A stretch of 64,000 nt of DNA, taken from the NCBI GenBank assembly GCA_900472175.1, contig UCHD01000024.1:1-64000 (forward strand), given 5' to 3'. Position 1 is the stretch's first letter; each line of letters opens with the position of its first letter. The notes under the pieces are model-generated. The model was given only the letters and a program-made list of their open reading frames with translations, ran no database searches and was not told where the DNA came from. The stretch comes from Hyphomicrobiales bacterium. Lineage in GTDB: Bacteria; Pseudomonadota; Alphaproteobacteria; Rhizobiales; Rhizobiaceae. Below, piece by piece: positions 38,981 to 46,383 of this stretch. The translations under genes and the position numbers were made by a program.

Positions 38981-39010
38981 TATATAAGGACCAGTGTTTC
39001 GGACTGCAAG
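38981..39010 (-). promoter_or_regulatory. RpoH-type heat-shock promoter of dnaK
   Basis: On the minus strand CTTGCA (39010-39005) and CCTTATATA (38989-38981) are spaced as in alphaproteobacterial sigma-32 promoters. The predicted transcript starts near 38974, leaving about 100 bases of leader. Confidence 0.65.
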
Positions 39011-39297
39011 GCATCAGGACGCCACGAAGCCGAGGAAATCAACGTCCTTTTGACGAAGCATCGCGCGCCGTTACCGAAATCAGCAATCCTCTCTACAAGC
39101 CGATTGCGGTTCCCGCTTCAAAACAGCGGGGACATCCAGCAGCCATGACGGTACCGACATGATCGTCTGCTGCGGAAAAATCATTGCAGGTTCATTGGGT
39201 TGACCGGAAGATAGGCGTTTCACCGGCCTTTTTCCAGCCTGAATTTATCCCCGCCGCCTCTGCACCACGCACAATTGTCCGACTGAATTGAAAGCGG
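39011..39297. other. Intergenic region between dnaK promoter and toxin-like gene
   Basis: No gene or RNA is recognised here. It must contain the promoter of the toxin-like gene at 39298, but I saw no convincing -35/-10 pair. Only a weak AAAGCGG lies before the start codon. Confidence 0.3.
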
Positions 39298-40029
39298 ATG
39301 GCGTGGCCAATGATTTCGACAGAACCGGCAGACCTGAGCCTGCCACAACTGAGCTACCGGCAGGCGGCGATGGCCGTTGAAATTCAAGCGCTGACCTTAT
39401 GGTTAGAATGGAAGGCCGGTTTTCGCCCCGAGCAGCCGCGGGTGCCGGCCGGCAATCCTGACGGCGGGCAATGGGCCGGAGACGGTTCCGAAAACCGCCC
39501 GATCCGCGTCAGCCGCCGCGGGCCTCGTGGCGCGGGACAAGTCCGCATTCTCGACAGATGGCAGCCCGTCACGCCCGGGCAGGAAGCGCGACTGGCGGTC
39601 AGTATCGGCCGTATGCGGGAAGCGCTACGCGCAGTTCAAAGACGTGACCCGAACTGGCGGCCCACCCCGCAAGCCTACGAGACGGTCGAGGGGCTGATAC
39701 GAGCCAATGAATCCGTAGCACAGGAGGCGATGCTCCGCGCACTCCAGTTGAGGCTGCCGCGGACCGGCATCGGACCCTATGCGAAGGAATGGATTGCGGC
39801 GCCAGCAACCAACAGGCGGCTGACCAGGAGTGAACAGGCGGAAATCGACCGCATCGGCCGTACCTACGGATGCCACTGGTGTGGTATAAGGACATCGGGA
39901 ACCAAGCGCGGTCATTTTATTGGCGACCATCAGATCCCAAAAACAGTAGGCAGACCGAGTCGAATTTACCCACATTGCTGGTCGTGCAGTCAATCACAAG
40001 GTGGACTTTTATCGAAAAGGAGATTTTGA
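39298..40029 (+). CDS. Putative polymorphic-toxin-like nuclease with treble-clef zinc tip
   Basis: I do not recognise a named family for this 243-residue protein. Residues 42-59 contain FRPEQPRVPAGNPDGGQW, a linker common in Rhizobiales toxins and phage-related proteins. Residues 92-165 are helical and basic. The tip carries C192-x2-C195, D210-H211-Q212 and Y224-P-H226-C227-x2-C230, then QSQGG. This fits a zinc treble-clef HNH-like nuclease, inferred from spacing. There is no signal peptide or known export domain. GC falls from about 70% in 39421-39660 to about 47% in 39871-40029. A small gene starts four bases after its stop. A phage-derived or antitoxin-paired nuclease is the alternative. 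Confidence 0.6.
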   Translation: MAWPMISTEPADLSLPQLSYRQAAMAVEIQALTLWLEWKAGFRPEQPRVPAGNPDGGQWAGDGSENRPIRVSRRGPRGAGQVRILDRWQPVTPGQEARLAVSIGRMREALRAVQRRDPNWRPTPQAYETVEGLIRANESVAQEAMLRALQLRLPRTGIGPYAKEWIAAPATNRRLTRSEQAEIDRIGRTYGCHWCGIRTSGTKRGHFIGDHQIPKTVGRPSRIYPHCWSCSQSQGGLLSKRRF

Positions 40030-40033
40030 CACC

Positions 40034-40402
40034 ATGACCGTGCAATACCTGTCGATCGCTCCGGAATATGTGAGCTTTTACGTTGCAGGCCGTCGAAATG
40101 TCGATATTCCGACGCACATGGATAGGCGAGGTGTCCTTTCGTCAAAAGACTGCATTCTCATTCCCGCGCTCTATTGGAACGACGGGGACACGGACGTTAC
40201 GTTCGGACCAATCTCCGAGATCACGGAGGCAAGAAATCCGGATTTCGACGGCATTCTGAACACCCCCAACAACGAGATCATTTTATTTGATGCAAATAAC
40301 CCTCAATTCGCTGTTTCACGCGTACCGTCCGCGAAAACTCGGATTCGTGTCTGGATCGATCACCCCAGCGAGCCGGAAAACGTTATCATCGCCTGGGGAT
40401 AG
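40034..40402 (+). CDS. Putative immunity protein for the upstream nuclease-like toxin
   Basis: This 122-residue protein follows the toxin-like gene by four bases, with AAGGAG inside the toxin gene end, so translation is probably coupled. It appears beta-rich and acidic overall. The end RIRVWIDHPSEPENVIIAWG resembles the C-terminus of ComJ-type nuclease inhibitors, a tentative likeness by eye. The order toxin then small acidic neighbour, and the low GC shared with the toxin tip, are the usual signs of an immunity gene. I prefer the ATG at 40034 over one at 40001, which lies inside the toxin gene. Confidence 0.55.
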   Translation: MTVQYLSIAPEYVSFYVAGRRNVDIPTHMDRRGVLSSKDCILIPALYWNDGDTDVTFGPISEITEARNPDFDGILNTPNNEIILFDANNPQFAVSRVPSAKTRIRVWIDHPSEPENVIIAWG

Positions 40403-40469
40403 CGACTGTTCAAATTGCCTCGGTCATACATAGTCCCCATCGTCAGGAGCACGAAACGGCGGTTGCGGT

Positions 40470-42719
40470 TCAACCGCCGGTCAGGATGTCGAACAGGGTC
40501 GTGCGGCGGGTCGCACCGGTGGTCTCGCCGACATCGGCCGGTGGTGTAAGCCCGGAATTTGCCGCCTGCGCCGGCTGATCGAAATCCTGCGCGCCAGCCG
40601 TCTGTCCGCTGGCGGCGGGTGCTTGCGGAAATTCATCCGCCGCCCCATTGCCGAACGTTCCGGAGATAACATCGCCAACGCTTTCGGGCGCGGCCTGATT
40701 GTCGTCGAATGTCGGCTGGATCCCGGTCGTACCAAAGACCGGTGAAGGCGACAGGCCCTCGTGGGCCGCCGTCATGAAATCATGCCAGGCCTTGGCCGGA
40801 AGGCCGCCGCCAGTGACCTTCTTCATCGACTTGCCGTCATCATTGCCGAACCAGACGCCGGTGGTCAGGTTGCTGGTGAAGCCGACGAACAGCGCATCAC
40901 GGAACGACTGCGTCGTGCCGGATTTGCCGGCCGCCTGCCAGCCCTTCAGCCGGGCAGCCTTGCCGGTGCCATGATCGATCACACCGACCATCATCTGGTT
41001 CATCTCGCTGACCACAGCCGGATCGAGCACGCGCGGCGGATTGTCATAGGTATTTTCATAGAGGACAGTGCCATCGGCAGTCGAAATCCGCCGGATCACA
41101 TGCGGCGTCGCCTTGAAGCCGCCGTTCATGAACGGCGCATAGGCCGACGTCAGCTCGACCAGGCTGACCTCGGAGGTTCCAAGCGCGATCGAGGCATTGG
41201 ACTGCATTTCGGACTCGATACCGAGCCGGCGCGCCAGCTTGATGACATTCTGCGGCCCTACTTCCATCACCAACTGCGCGGCAATCGTGTTGAGCGAATT
41301 GGCCAGCGCATTGGCGAGCGACACCTCGCCGCGATATTTCTGATCGTAATTCTCAGGCGTCCAGTTGCCGATCCGGACCGGTGCATCGTTGCGGATCGAC
41401 ATCGGCGTGCGGCCGATTTCCATCGCGGCCGCATAGACGAAGGGCTTGAAGGCCGAACCCGGCTGGCGCCTCGCCTTGACCGCGCGGTCAAACTGGCTTT
41501 CGGCATAGTCACGGCCACCGACCAAAGCGCGGATGGCGCCGGTGCCATCGATCGAGACCAGCGCTGCCTGCGAAACATCCAGCTTCTGCCCGGAGGCGTC
41601 GAGGCTTTCAGCCAGCGTTTCCTCGGCCTTCTTTTCCAGATTGAGATCGAGCGTCGTATCGACGATCAGATCCTGGCTGATTTCGCCGACCATGCCCGGC
41701 AGCTGGTCCATGACCATGTCGGCAACATAATATTGCGCACCGGACCAAAAGCTCTTCGCCTTGGTCGGCGTCTGCGACATCGCAGTCTTGATCTCGCTGT
41801 CGGTGATGAAGCCTTCCTCACGCATGGCGCCGAGGACCACCTGAGCCCGCTCTTCCGCAGCTTTTGGATCACGCGCCGGCGACAGGCGCGACGGTGCTTT
41901 GAGCAGCCCTGCGAGCAGCGCGGCCTCCCCCAAATTCACATCCCGGGCGGACTTGTTGAAATAACGCCGCGAGGCCGCTTCGACACCATAGGCGTTGGAC
42001 CCGAAGAACACCCGGTTCAGGTACATCGCAAGGATCTGGTCCTTGGTGTATTTCTGCTCCAGCCAGACGGAGAGCAGCACTTCCTGCACCTTGCGCTCAA
42101 GCGTGCGCTCCGGCGACAGGAACAAATTCTTGGCCAGCTGCTGGGTGATTGTCGAGCCGCCCTGAACCATGCGCCCGGTGGTGACATTGGTCAGCATGGC
42201 CCGCGCCAGGCCGAGCGGATCGACACCGAAATGCGAATAGAAACGGCGGTCCTCGATGGCAATGACTGCCTGCGGAATGTAGGGCGACATGTTTTCGAGC
42301 GATAGTGCCTCGCCGCCCGTTGCGCCGCGATTGGCGATGATATCGCCACTAACGGCCAGGATCTTGACGTTCGGCGGCCGGTCCGGAATGGCCCAGGTGG
42401 TGGCGCTCGGCATGCGCGACCCATAATAAAGCACCAGGCCGCCGACACCGATGGCGCCCCAGATCCCAAGAACGACGCACCAGTAAACCAGTGACCGGAT
42501 CAGGCCCGTCAGGCCACCACCGCCGCCGCCACGCGAACCGCCACGCCCGCGATCCTTTCGTGGCTTGGCCTTCTTGGCCGCAGGTTTTGACCCAGCGGAT
42601 TTTCTGCCGCCGCCACTGACACGCTCACCGGCATTCATGCGCAGTTCGCCGTCATCACGACCGCGTCCACCCTCGAAGGAAGGTTCTATCCTCTGCTCTG
42701 AAGTTCGATTTCCTGCCAT
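40470..42719 (-). CDS. Class A penicillin-binding protein (PBP1A family)
   Basis: This 749-residue bifunctional enzyme polymerises and cross-links peptidoglycan. A basic Gly-rich cytosolic tail precedes one membrane helix (LVYWCVVLGIWGAIGVGGLVL). The transglycosylase domain has EDRRFYSHFGVDPLG and GGSTITQQLAKNL; the transpeptidase domain has the SxxK motif in GSAFKPF, SLN and KSGTT. A Gln/Pro/Ala-rich tail ends the protein. The start at 42719 (MAGNRTSEQRIEPSF) is chosen over an upstream ATG. It is convergent with the toxin/immunity pair. Confidence 0.93.
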   Translation of the reverse strand: MAGNRTSEQRIEPSFEGGRGRDDGELRMNAGERVSGGGRKSAGSKPAAKKAKPRKDRGRGGSRGGGGGGLTGLIRSLVYWCVVLGIWGAIGVGGLVLYYGSRMPSATTWAIPDRPPNVKILAVSGDIIANRGATGGEALSLENMSPYIPQAVIAIEDRRFYSHFGVDPLGLARAMLTNVTTGRMVQGGSTITQQLAKNLFLSPERTLERKVQEVLLSVWLEQKYTKDQILAMYLNRVFFGSNAYGVEAASRRYFNKSARDVNLGEAALLAGLLKAPSRLSPARDPKAAEERAQVVLGAMREEGFITDSEIKTAMSQTPTKAKSFWSGAQYYVADMVMDQLPGMVGEISQDLIVDTTLDLNLEKKAEETLAESLDASGQKLDVSQAALVSIDGTGAIRALVGGRDYAESQFDRAVKARRQPGSAFKPFVYAAAMEIGRTPMSIRNDAPVRIGNWTPENYDQKYRGEVSLANALANSLNTIAAQLVMEVGPQNVIKLARRLGIESEMQSNASIALGTSEVSLVELTSAYAPFMNGGFKATPHVIRRISTADGTVLYENTYDNPPRVLDPAVVSEMNQMMVGVIDHGTGKAARLKGWQAAGKSGTTQSFRDALFVGFTSNLTTGVWFGNDDGKSMKKVTGGGLPAKAWHDFMTAAHEGLSPSPVFGTTGIQPTFDDNQAAPESVGDVISGTFGNGAADEFPQAPAASGQTAGAQDFDQPAQAANSGLTPPADVGETTGATRRTTLFDILTGG

Positions 42720-43123
42720 GTCGGGGTGGGTCTGCTCCAGCTTGTCTTGGGCAGCGCAGACGGCATACACGCCGCAACGCACGATTTCGCCCCGTGCGAT
42801 GAAGTGTAAATGCGGCGATTTAAGGGGGCGTTAACTGCCCGCTATCACCCGCCGCCAAATCACAGATGCGCAAGCGCACTTGCGGAATGCGGCAAGAATC
42901 GCCATGTAGTAGTCCTGTGCCCACTGCGGTGCCTGAAGCAAATCCATCGCTTCAGCGCGGCCAACTCAAATCCGCGCACCAGATTTTTGAAACATGCGGC
43001 AAGCATGTCCTTAATTCTCTGATCCGACTGCTACCCTTCTGTTAACCGTTTCACCACGGGAAGGTCGCCTTTCTGGCGTTAAGCGTTCCAGGGACCTCGA
43101 ATAACGATCCAAGGAGACCATCA
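42720..43123. other. Intergenic region upstream of the PBP gene
   Basis: No gene is recognised in these 404 bases. The region must contain the promoters of the PBP gene (minus) and of the 48-residue gene (plus); no unambiguous box was seen. GGAAGG with CGTTA near 43070 looks like an EcfG promoter but has the wrong spacing (13 instead of 16-17). Confidence 0.3.
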
Positions 43124-43270
43124 ATGTCGACCTCATCAGACAAGCCTTACGAACCGATCTCTTTCGCAAAGAAACACCGGATATCTGTCGAAGATGCCCG
43201 CGACATCCTCGATCAGGCAGCCGGCGATAAAAAGGCCGCCGACAAACACGCGCGGCGTGTGAGCCTTTAA
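43124..43270 (+). CDS. Small (48-residue) conserved-looking cytosolic protein
   Basis: The ATG at 43124 follows AAGGAGA by seven bases and opens a 48-codon frame. The protein has a short disordered N-terminus and a helical segment ISFAKKHRISVEDARDILDQ followed by AAGDKKAADKHARRV. It recalls small Rhizobiales helical proteins near DUF3606, but I do not claim membership. The ribosome site, amphipathic helix and placement in a stress-gene cluster argue that it is real. It is too short for many gene finders. Confidence 0.6.
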   Translation: MSTSSDKPYEPISFAKKHRISVEDARDILDQAAGDKKAADKHARRVSL

Positions 43271-43335
43271 AACCTCGTTACTCCATGTGCGGCACAGCGG
43301 AATTGACGTGCCGCACGGAAGGCTTTCCATTCCCG

Positions 43336-43361
43336 GGAACCATTTTGCCGGGCAGCCGTTT
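43336..43361 (+). promoter_or_regulatory. EcfG (general stress sigma factor) promoter
   Basis: GGAAC (43336-43340), 16 bases, then CGTTT (43357-43361) match the alphaproteobacterial EcfG consensus closely. Transcription should begin near 43367, about 20 bases ahead of the ElaB/YqjD-like gene, and place it in the general stress response. Confidence 0.75.
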
Positions 43362-43387
43362 GTCTACCGGCAACAGGAGAACCAGTA

Positions 43388-43714
43388 ATGGCTGAAACAA
43401 CCAATAGCGAGATTGAATCCCTGCGGGCCGAAGTGGCGCGCCTTTCCAAGATCGTCAGCGCCCAGGGCGCGCAGGCCTACAGCGATGTCCGCGACCGGGC
43501 GTCCGGTGTCATCGATGCCGCAGCACCCGTCGCGAGGAAAGCAGCAAGCGTTGCACGCGCGGAAGGCAGCGCCATTGCGCAGACGGCACGGGATCATCCG
43601 GCAGCAGCAGGAAGCGCATTGACCCTTGCGCTGCTGATCGGCGGTGCAATCGGCTTCTTGCTGGGCGCCGCTGCCCGCCAGGAGCCCGAGCCGCCACGTC
43701 GGCGGTACTGGTAA
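43388..43714 (+). CDS. ElaB/YqjD-like (DUF883) membrane-anchored stress protein
   Basis: This 108-residue protein has an N-terminal coiled coil (ESLRAEVARLSKIVSAQ), an Ala-rich amphipathic middle and one C-terminal membrane helix (SALTLALLIGGAIGFLLGAAA) followed by a basic tail. The pattern is that of DUF883/ElaB/YqjD proteins, which are tail-anchored and in E. coli bind ribosomes in stationary phase. An EcfG promoter lies 27 bases upstream and an AGGAG site precedes the ATG. A terminator follows. Confidence 0.8.
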   Translation: MAETTNSEIESLRAEVARLSKIVSAQGAQAYSDVRDRASGVIDAAAPVARKAASVARAEGSAIAQTARDHPAAAGSALTLALLIGGAIGFLLGAAARQEPEPPRRRYW

Positions 43715-43730
43715 CAAGCGTTCACGATTG

Positions 43731-43759
43731 AAAGGCCCCATTGCCGGGGCCTTTCTTTT
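43731..43759 (+). terminator. Intrinsic terminator after the ElaB/YqjD-like gene
   Basis: AAAGGCCCC, a six-base loop and GGGGCCTTT are followed by CTTTT. It lies 17 bases after the stop codon. Confidence 0.8.
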
Positions 43760-43812
43760 GCTGCTGCAGCGGGAGTCCTTCCCCCAAGTTTATCGTGCTG
43801 TAAAATTGGCCA

Positions 43813-43965
43813 TCAGTTTGTGTTGGCGCGTGCGATCCGATGGGTCGCATTATCCAGCGCATTGCTGGTCTGCACGCCATCTTGCTTCATGCCGCGCACC
43901 GTGTTGGCGCACCCGGAGAGGGTAAGCAGGGTCAGGCAGACGGCAGCGATCAGGAATTTCGGCAT
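43813..43965 (-). CDS. Entericidin-type small lipoprotein
   Basis: On the minus strand an ATG preceded by GGAGGA opens a 50-codon frame. The protein begins MPKFLIAAVCLTLLTLSGC, a lipoprotein signal with lipobox LSGC (Cys19), followed by ANTVRGMKQDGVQTSNAL. This is the shape of entericidin A/B (EcnA/EcnB), small stress-induced membrane lipoproteins in enterobacteria. It is very short and easily missed. It is convergent with the ElaB-like gene and divergent from cspA. Confidence 0.8.
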   Translation of the reverse strand: MPKFLIAAVCLTLLTLSGCANTVRGMKQDGVQTSNALDNATHRIARANTN

Positions 43966-44183
43966 CTTTTGTCCTCCACTCAAAACAGTGATGAACGGGA
44001 GATGACGCGGCCACCCGATAAATCAACCAGGCGAACCAAAAATACGGTCCGCGCTCTGCGCCGATGATGATCACGATGGACGAATTTTACTGGTGAACCG
44101 AAAAACGGCGTCTGATTATCACCAATCTCATCTTATAAAACCCAACGAAAACAAGGCGTCCGGCGAAACGGTAATAATAAAAC
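43966..44183. other. Intergenic region between entericidin-like gene and cspA promoter
   Basis: No gene is recognised. It should hold the promoter of the entericidin-like gene (minus). No EcfG box with correct spacing was found for that gene. Confidence 0.3.
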
Positions 44184-44212
44184 TTGACTAGCGGACCCCG
44201 GCAAACTATCTG
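44184..44212 (+). promoter_or_regulatory. Sigma-70-type promoter of the cold-shock gene
   Basis: TTGACT (44184-44189), a 17-base spacer and TATCTG (44207-44212). A start near 44219 leaves a leader of about 137 bases before the ATG at 44356. Confidence 0.6.
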
Positions 44213-44218
44213 AGCTTT

Positions 44219-44355
44219 GGTCGATATTTGTTAGATGACTTTGGTTTTTGCGACTTTGCGCGCAATCGGACGAACTTTCCTTCAGATTCGAACAAAAGCC
44301 CTTCCGTAACGTTTGCGGGATGGTTCAACATAATTTGCTAGAGAAAGGGATCGTT
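44219..44355 (+). other. Long 5' leader of the cold-shock gene
   Basis: A leader of about 137 bases precedes the cold-shock ATG. Cold-shock mRNAs of the cspA type often have long structured leaders that act as thermosensors; that role is an inference, as no conserved cold box was identified by eye. Confidence 0.4.
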
Positions 44356-44565
44356 ATGGCCACTGGCACAGTAAAATGGTTTAATTCCACAAAGGGCTTC
44401 GGCTTCATCCAGCCGGACGACGGCAGCCAGGACGTTTTCGTCCACATTTCTGCTGTTGAACGCGCTGGCATGCGCGGCCTCAACGACGGCCAGAAGATCA
44501 GCTTCGAGCTCGTCAAGGACCGCAAGTCCGGCAAGATGTCTGCAGACAACCTGCAGGCCGCTTAA
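44356..44565 (+). CDS. cspA: Cold-shock protein (CspA family)
   Basis: This 69-residue protein is a single cold-shock domain. RNP1 is KGFGFIQP and RNP2 is VFVHISAV; the N-terminus is [17 protein letters not shown]. It binds single-stranded RNA and DNA as an RNA chaperone. The ATG follows AGAAAGGGA. It has a long leader and a good terminator, so it is a monocistronic unit. Confidence 0.97.
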   Translation: MATGTVKWFNSTKGFGFIQPDDGSQDVFVHISAVERAGMRGLNDGQKISFELVKDRKSGKMSADNLQAA

Positions 44566-44655
44566 TATCAAATCTGGCGCGATAATCCGCGCCGGGGAAA
44601 TGCGCTTCCGCGGTTGACCACGGATGTACCGGCAGGTGTGTTGAAGCGTGTTGTG

Positions 44656-44687
44656 AAAGGTCGGGTTTTCCCGGCCTTTTTGTTTTT
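44656..44687 (+). terminator. Intrinsic terminator after the cold-shock gene
   Basis: AAAGGTCGGG, TTTT, CCCGGCCTTT followed by TTGTTTTT. It is a strong stem with one G:T pair, about 90 bases past the stop. Confidence 0.85.
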
Positions 44688-44810
44688 CTGAACCATGTCT
44701 ATCCGGCATTCAGCCTTGGTCGCGCGGGTTTGCTGAACTGAAAACGCCGCCGTACCTTTAAATCGCCGCATCCGCATTGAAGCTTACTGTGAACAACAGG
44801 AGCCGTGCCG

Positions 44811-45299
44811 ATGAAAACCATCCTCATCTCCCTTCTGACCGCCGTTACTCTGACCGGCTCCGCCCTTTATGCGGGCGCCCAGGACCAAGCGGCCTACGCC
44901 GACGACCGCTCGGACGGTCCTGCTCTTGTCCGCTCGCTCTACAATGCCATCAACCGTCACGAATATGCGCGCGCCTACAGCTATTTCAGTGAACCGTTCG
45001 ATAGCTACGAGACGTTCGTAAAGGGCTACGAAAAGACTGTGGATGTGCAGGTGCTGATCGGCCCGGTGACACAGGAAGGTGCCGCCGGCAGCATCTACGC
45101 TCCGGTTCCCGTGGCGATCAAATCGACGGAGAAAGGTGGCAGGGAAAAGATCTTCGCTGGTTGTTACGTCACCCGGATCGTCAATGCCGCCATTCAGGAG
45201 CCGCCCTTCACGCCGCTGCAGATCGAAAGCGCCGAGCTGGAGAAGGTCGCAGGCCCGCTGGAAAAGGCACTGCCGAAAGTCTGCCATCCCCCGTCATAA
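44811..45299 (+). CDS. Exported protein of unknown function
   Basis: This 162-residue protein has an N-terminal signal peptide (MKTILISLLTAVTLTGSALYAGAQ). The mature part contains YNAINRHEYARAYSYFSEPFDSYETFVKGYE, a repeat-free helical stretch also found in NTF2-like exported proteins, and one cysteine pair (C144 and C158 approximately). I recognise no named family. The ATG at 44811 has ACAGGAG nine bases upstream. It is convergent with the YbhN-like gene (17 bases apart). Confidence 0.65.
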   Translation: MKTILISLLTAVTLTGSALYAGAQDQAAYADDRSDGPALVRSLYNAINRHEYARAYSYFSEPFDSYETFVKGYEKTVDVQVLIGPVTQEGAAGSIYAPVPVAIKSTEKGGREKIFAGCYVTRIVNAAIQEPPFTPLQIESAELEKVAGPLEKALPKVCHPPS

Positions 45300-45315
45300 G
45301 GGTAAGCGGAAAGGG

Positions 45316-46278
45316 TCAACCGCCGTTCTTTTCACCCATCTCGGCTCGGCGTCCCGCAACAAACTGACCACGTTCGAAAATGACGACGACGGTCAACGCA
45401 ATCAGGAACGGCACGATCAGGTAGAACAGGCGGAAGATGGCAAGCCCGGCAAGAACGCCAGCCGGATCCATTTCAGGAAGTGCCGCGATGAACACCAGTT
45501 CCAGAACGCCAAGACCGCCAGGCGCATGCGAGAGGAGCGCCGCCGAGAACGAGGCCAGAAACACCCCAAGAATGACCAGGTAGCCGGGATTTCCGGCCTC
45601 CGGCAGGGCGAAATAGATGATCGCGGCAGCGGCAATCAGTTCGACCGGCGCAATCACCAACTGGCGTAGCGCCAGCGACGGTTTCGGATATTCCAGCCGG
45701 AACCAGCGGGTCTTCAGCGGCCGGAACCCGACGAGGCTGCCGACGACATAGAGCGCGATCAGCGCCAGAATGATCAGTCCGGTGGAAATGGACGCACCGA
45801 TCGGCAGGAACGTGGCAAAACGGGTGGTGATTTCCGGTTCGATCAACAGCACGACGGCTGCCAGCATCAGCGTACCGAGCGCGAATGTGAAAGAGCAGAA
45901 GGCAACCAGAATGCCGGTTTCTCCGGCCGTCAGCCCCTTCGACCCATAGGCCCGGTAGCGCACGACGGCACCGGAAAAGACCGAGGCTCCGACCGTATGC
46001 GACAACGCATAGGCCGTAAAAGAGCACACGGTGATGAACCTGAGCGAAATCCTGTGGCCGAGATGCTCAAGCGCCAGGTGATCGTAGGCGGCAAGCGCCG
46101 CATAGGCGGCAAGCGTTGCGGCTGCGGCGAGCAGCCAGCTCTTCAGCGATACGGCTTTCAGGCTATCCATGAAGTCGGCGGCCGAAAGGCCGTGAAGCTC
46201 GTGATAGAGGCCGTAAAGCGAAAATGCGATCGCGGCCAGTCCGATCACCGGCCAGGCAAGTTTGCGGACCATTTTCAT
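45316..46278 (-). CDS. YbhN/MprF-type flippase-domain membrane protein
   Basis: This 320-residue membrane protein has about eight helices and resembles the lysylphosphatidylglycerol synthase transmembrane region (UPF0104/YbhN). Signature blocks are SFTAYALSHTVGASVFSGAVVRYRAY, then LSHAPGGLGVLELVFIAALP, where the PGGLGVLE motif is characteristic. It lacks the MprF catalytic domain, so lipid flipping or transport is the likely role. The start at 46278 is chosen over a longer frame. It is followed on the minus strand by the exported protein's 3' end. Confidence 0.85.
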   Translation of the reverse strand: MKMVRKLAWPVIGLAAIAFSLYGLYHELHGLSAADFMDSLKAVSLKSWLLAAAATLAAYAALAAYDHLALEHLGHRISLRFITVCSFTAYALSHTVGASVFSGAVVRYRAYGSKGLTAGETGILVAFCSFTFALGTLMLAAVVLLIEPEITTRFATFLPIGASISTGLIILALIALYVVGSLVGFRPLKTRWFRLEYPKPSLALRQLVIAPVELIAAAAIIYFALPEAGNPGYLVILGVFLASFSAALLSHAPGGLGVLELVFIAALPEMDPAGVLAGLAIFRLFYLIVPFLIALTVVVIFERGQFVAGRRAEMGEKNGG

Positions 46279-46383
46279 GAGGCGATTATTCTTGAAATCT
46301 GTAGCTGGCAAAATGTCATCGGCAGGAAAAGACCACCCCCGACCGGCCCGGTCAAGGGTGCTAACCGTTAACAGCCGCAATGC

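Noticed and set aside
36789-38987. A 732-codon open frame on the plus strand opposite dnaK
   Set aside because: It is antisense to a perfectly conserved dnaK and arises from high-GC codon bias; no ribosome site or domain supports it.
40761-42305. A 514-codon open frame opposite the PBP gene
   Set aside because: Basic, His/Arg-rich shadow of the PBP1A frame with no recognisable domain.
43070-43090. EcfG-like boxes upstream of the 48-residue gene (GGAAG and CGTTA)
   Set aside because: The spacing is 13 bases and the -35 lacks the final C, so it does not fit the consensus.
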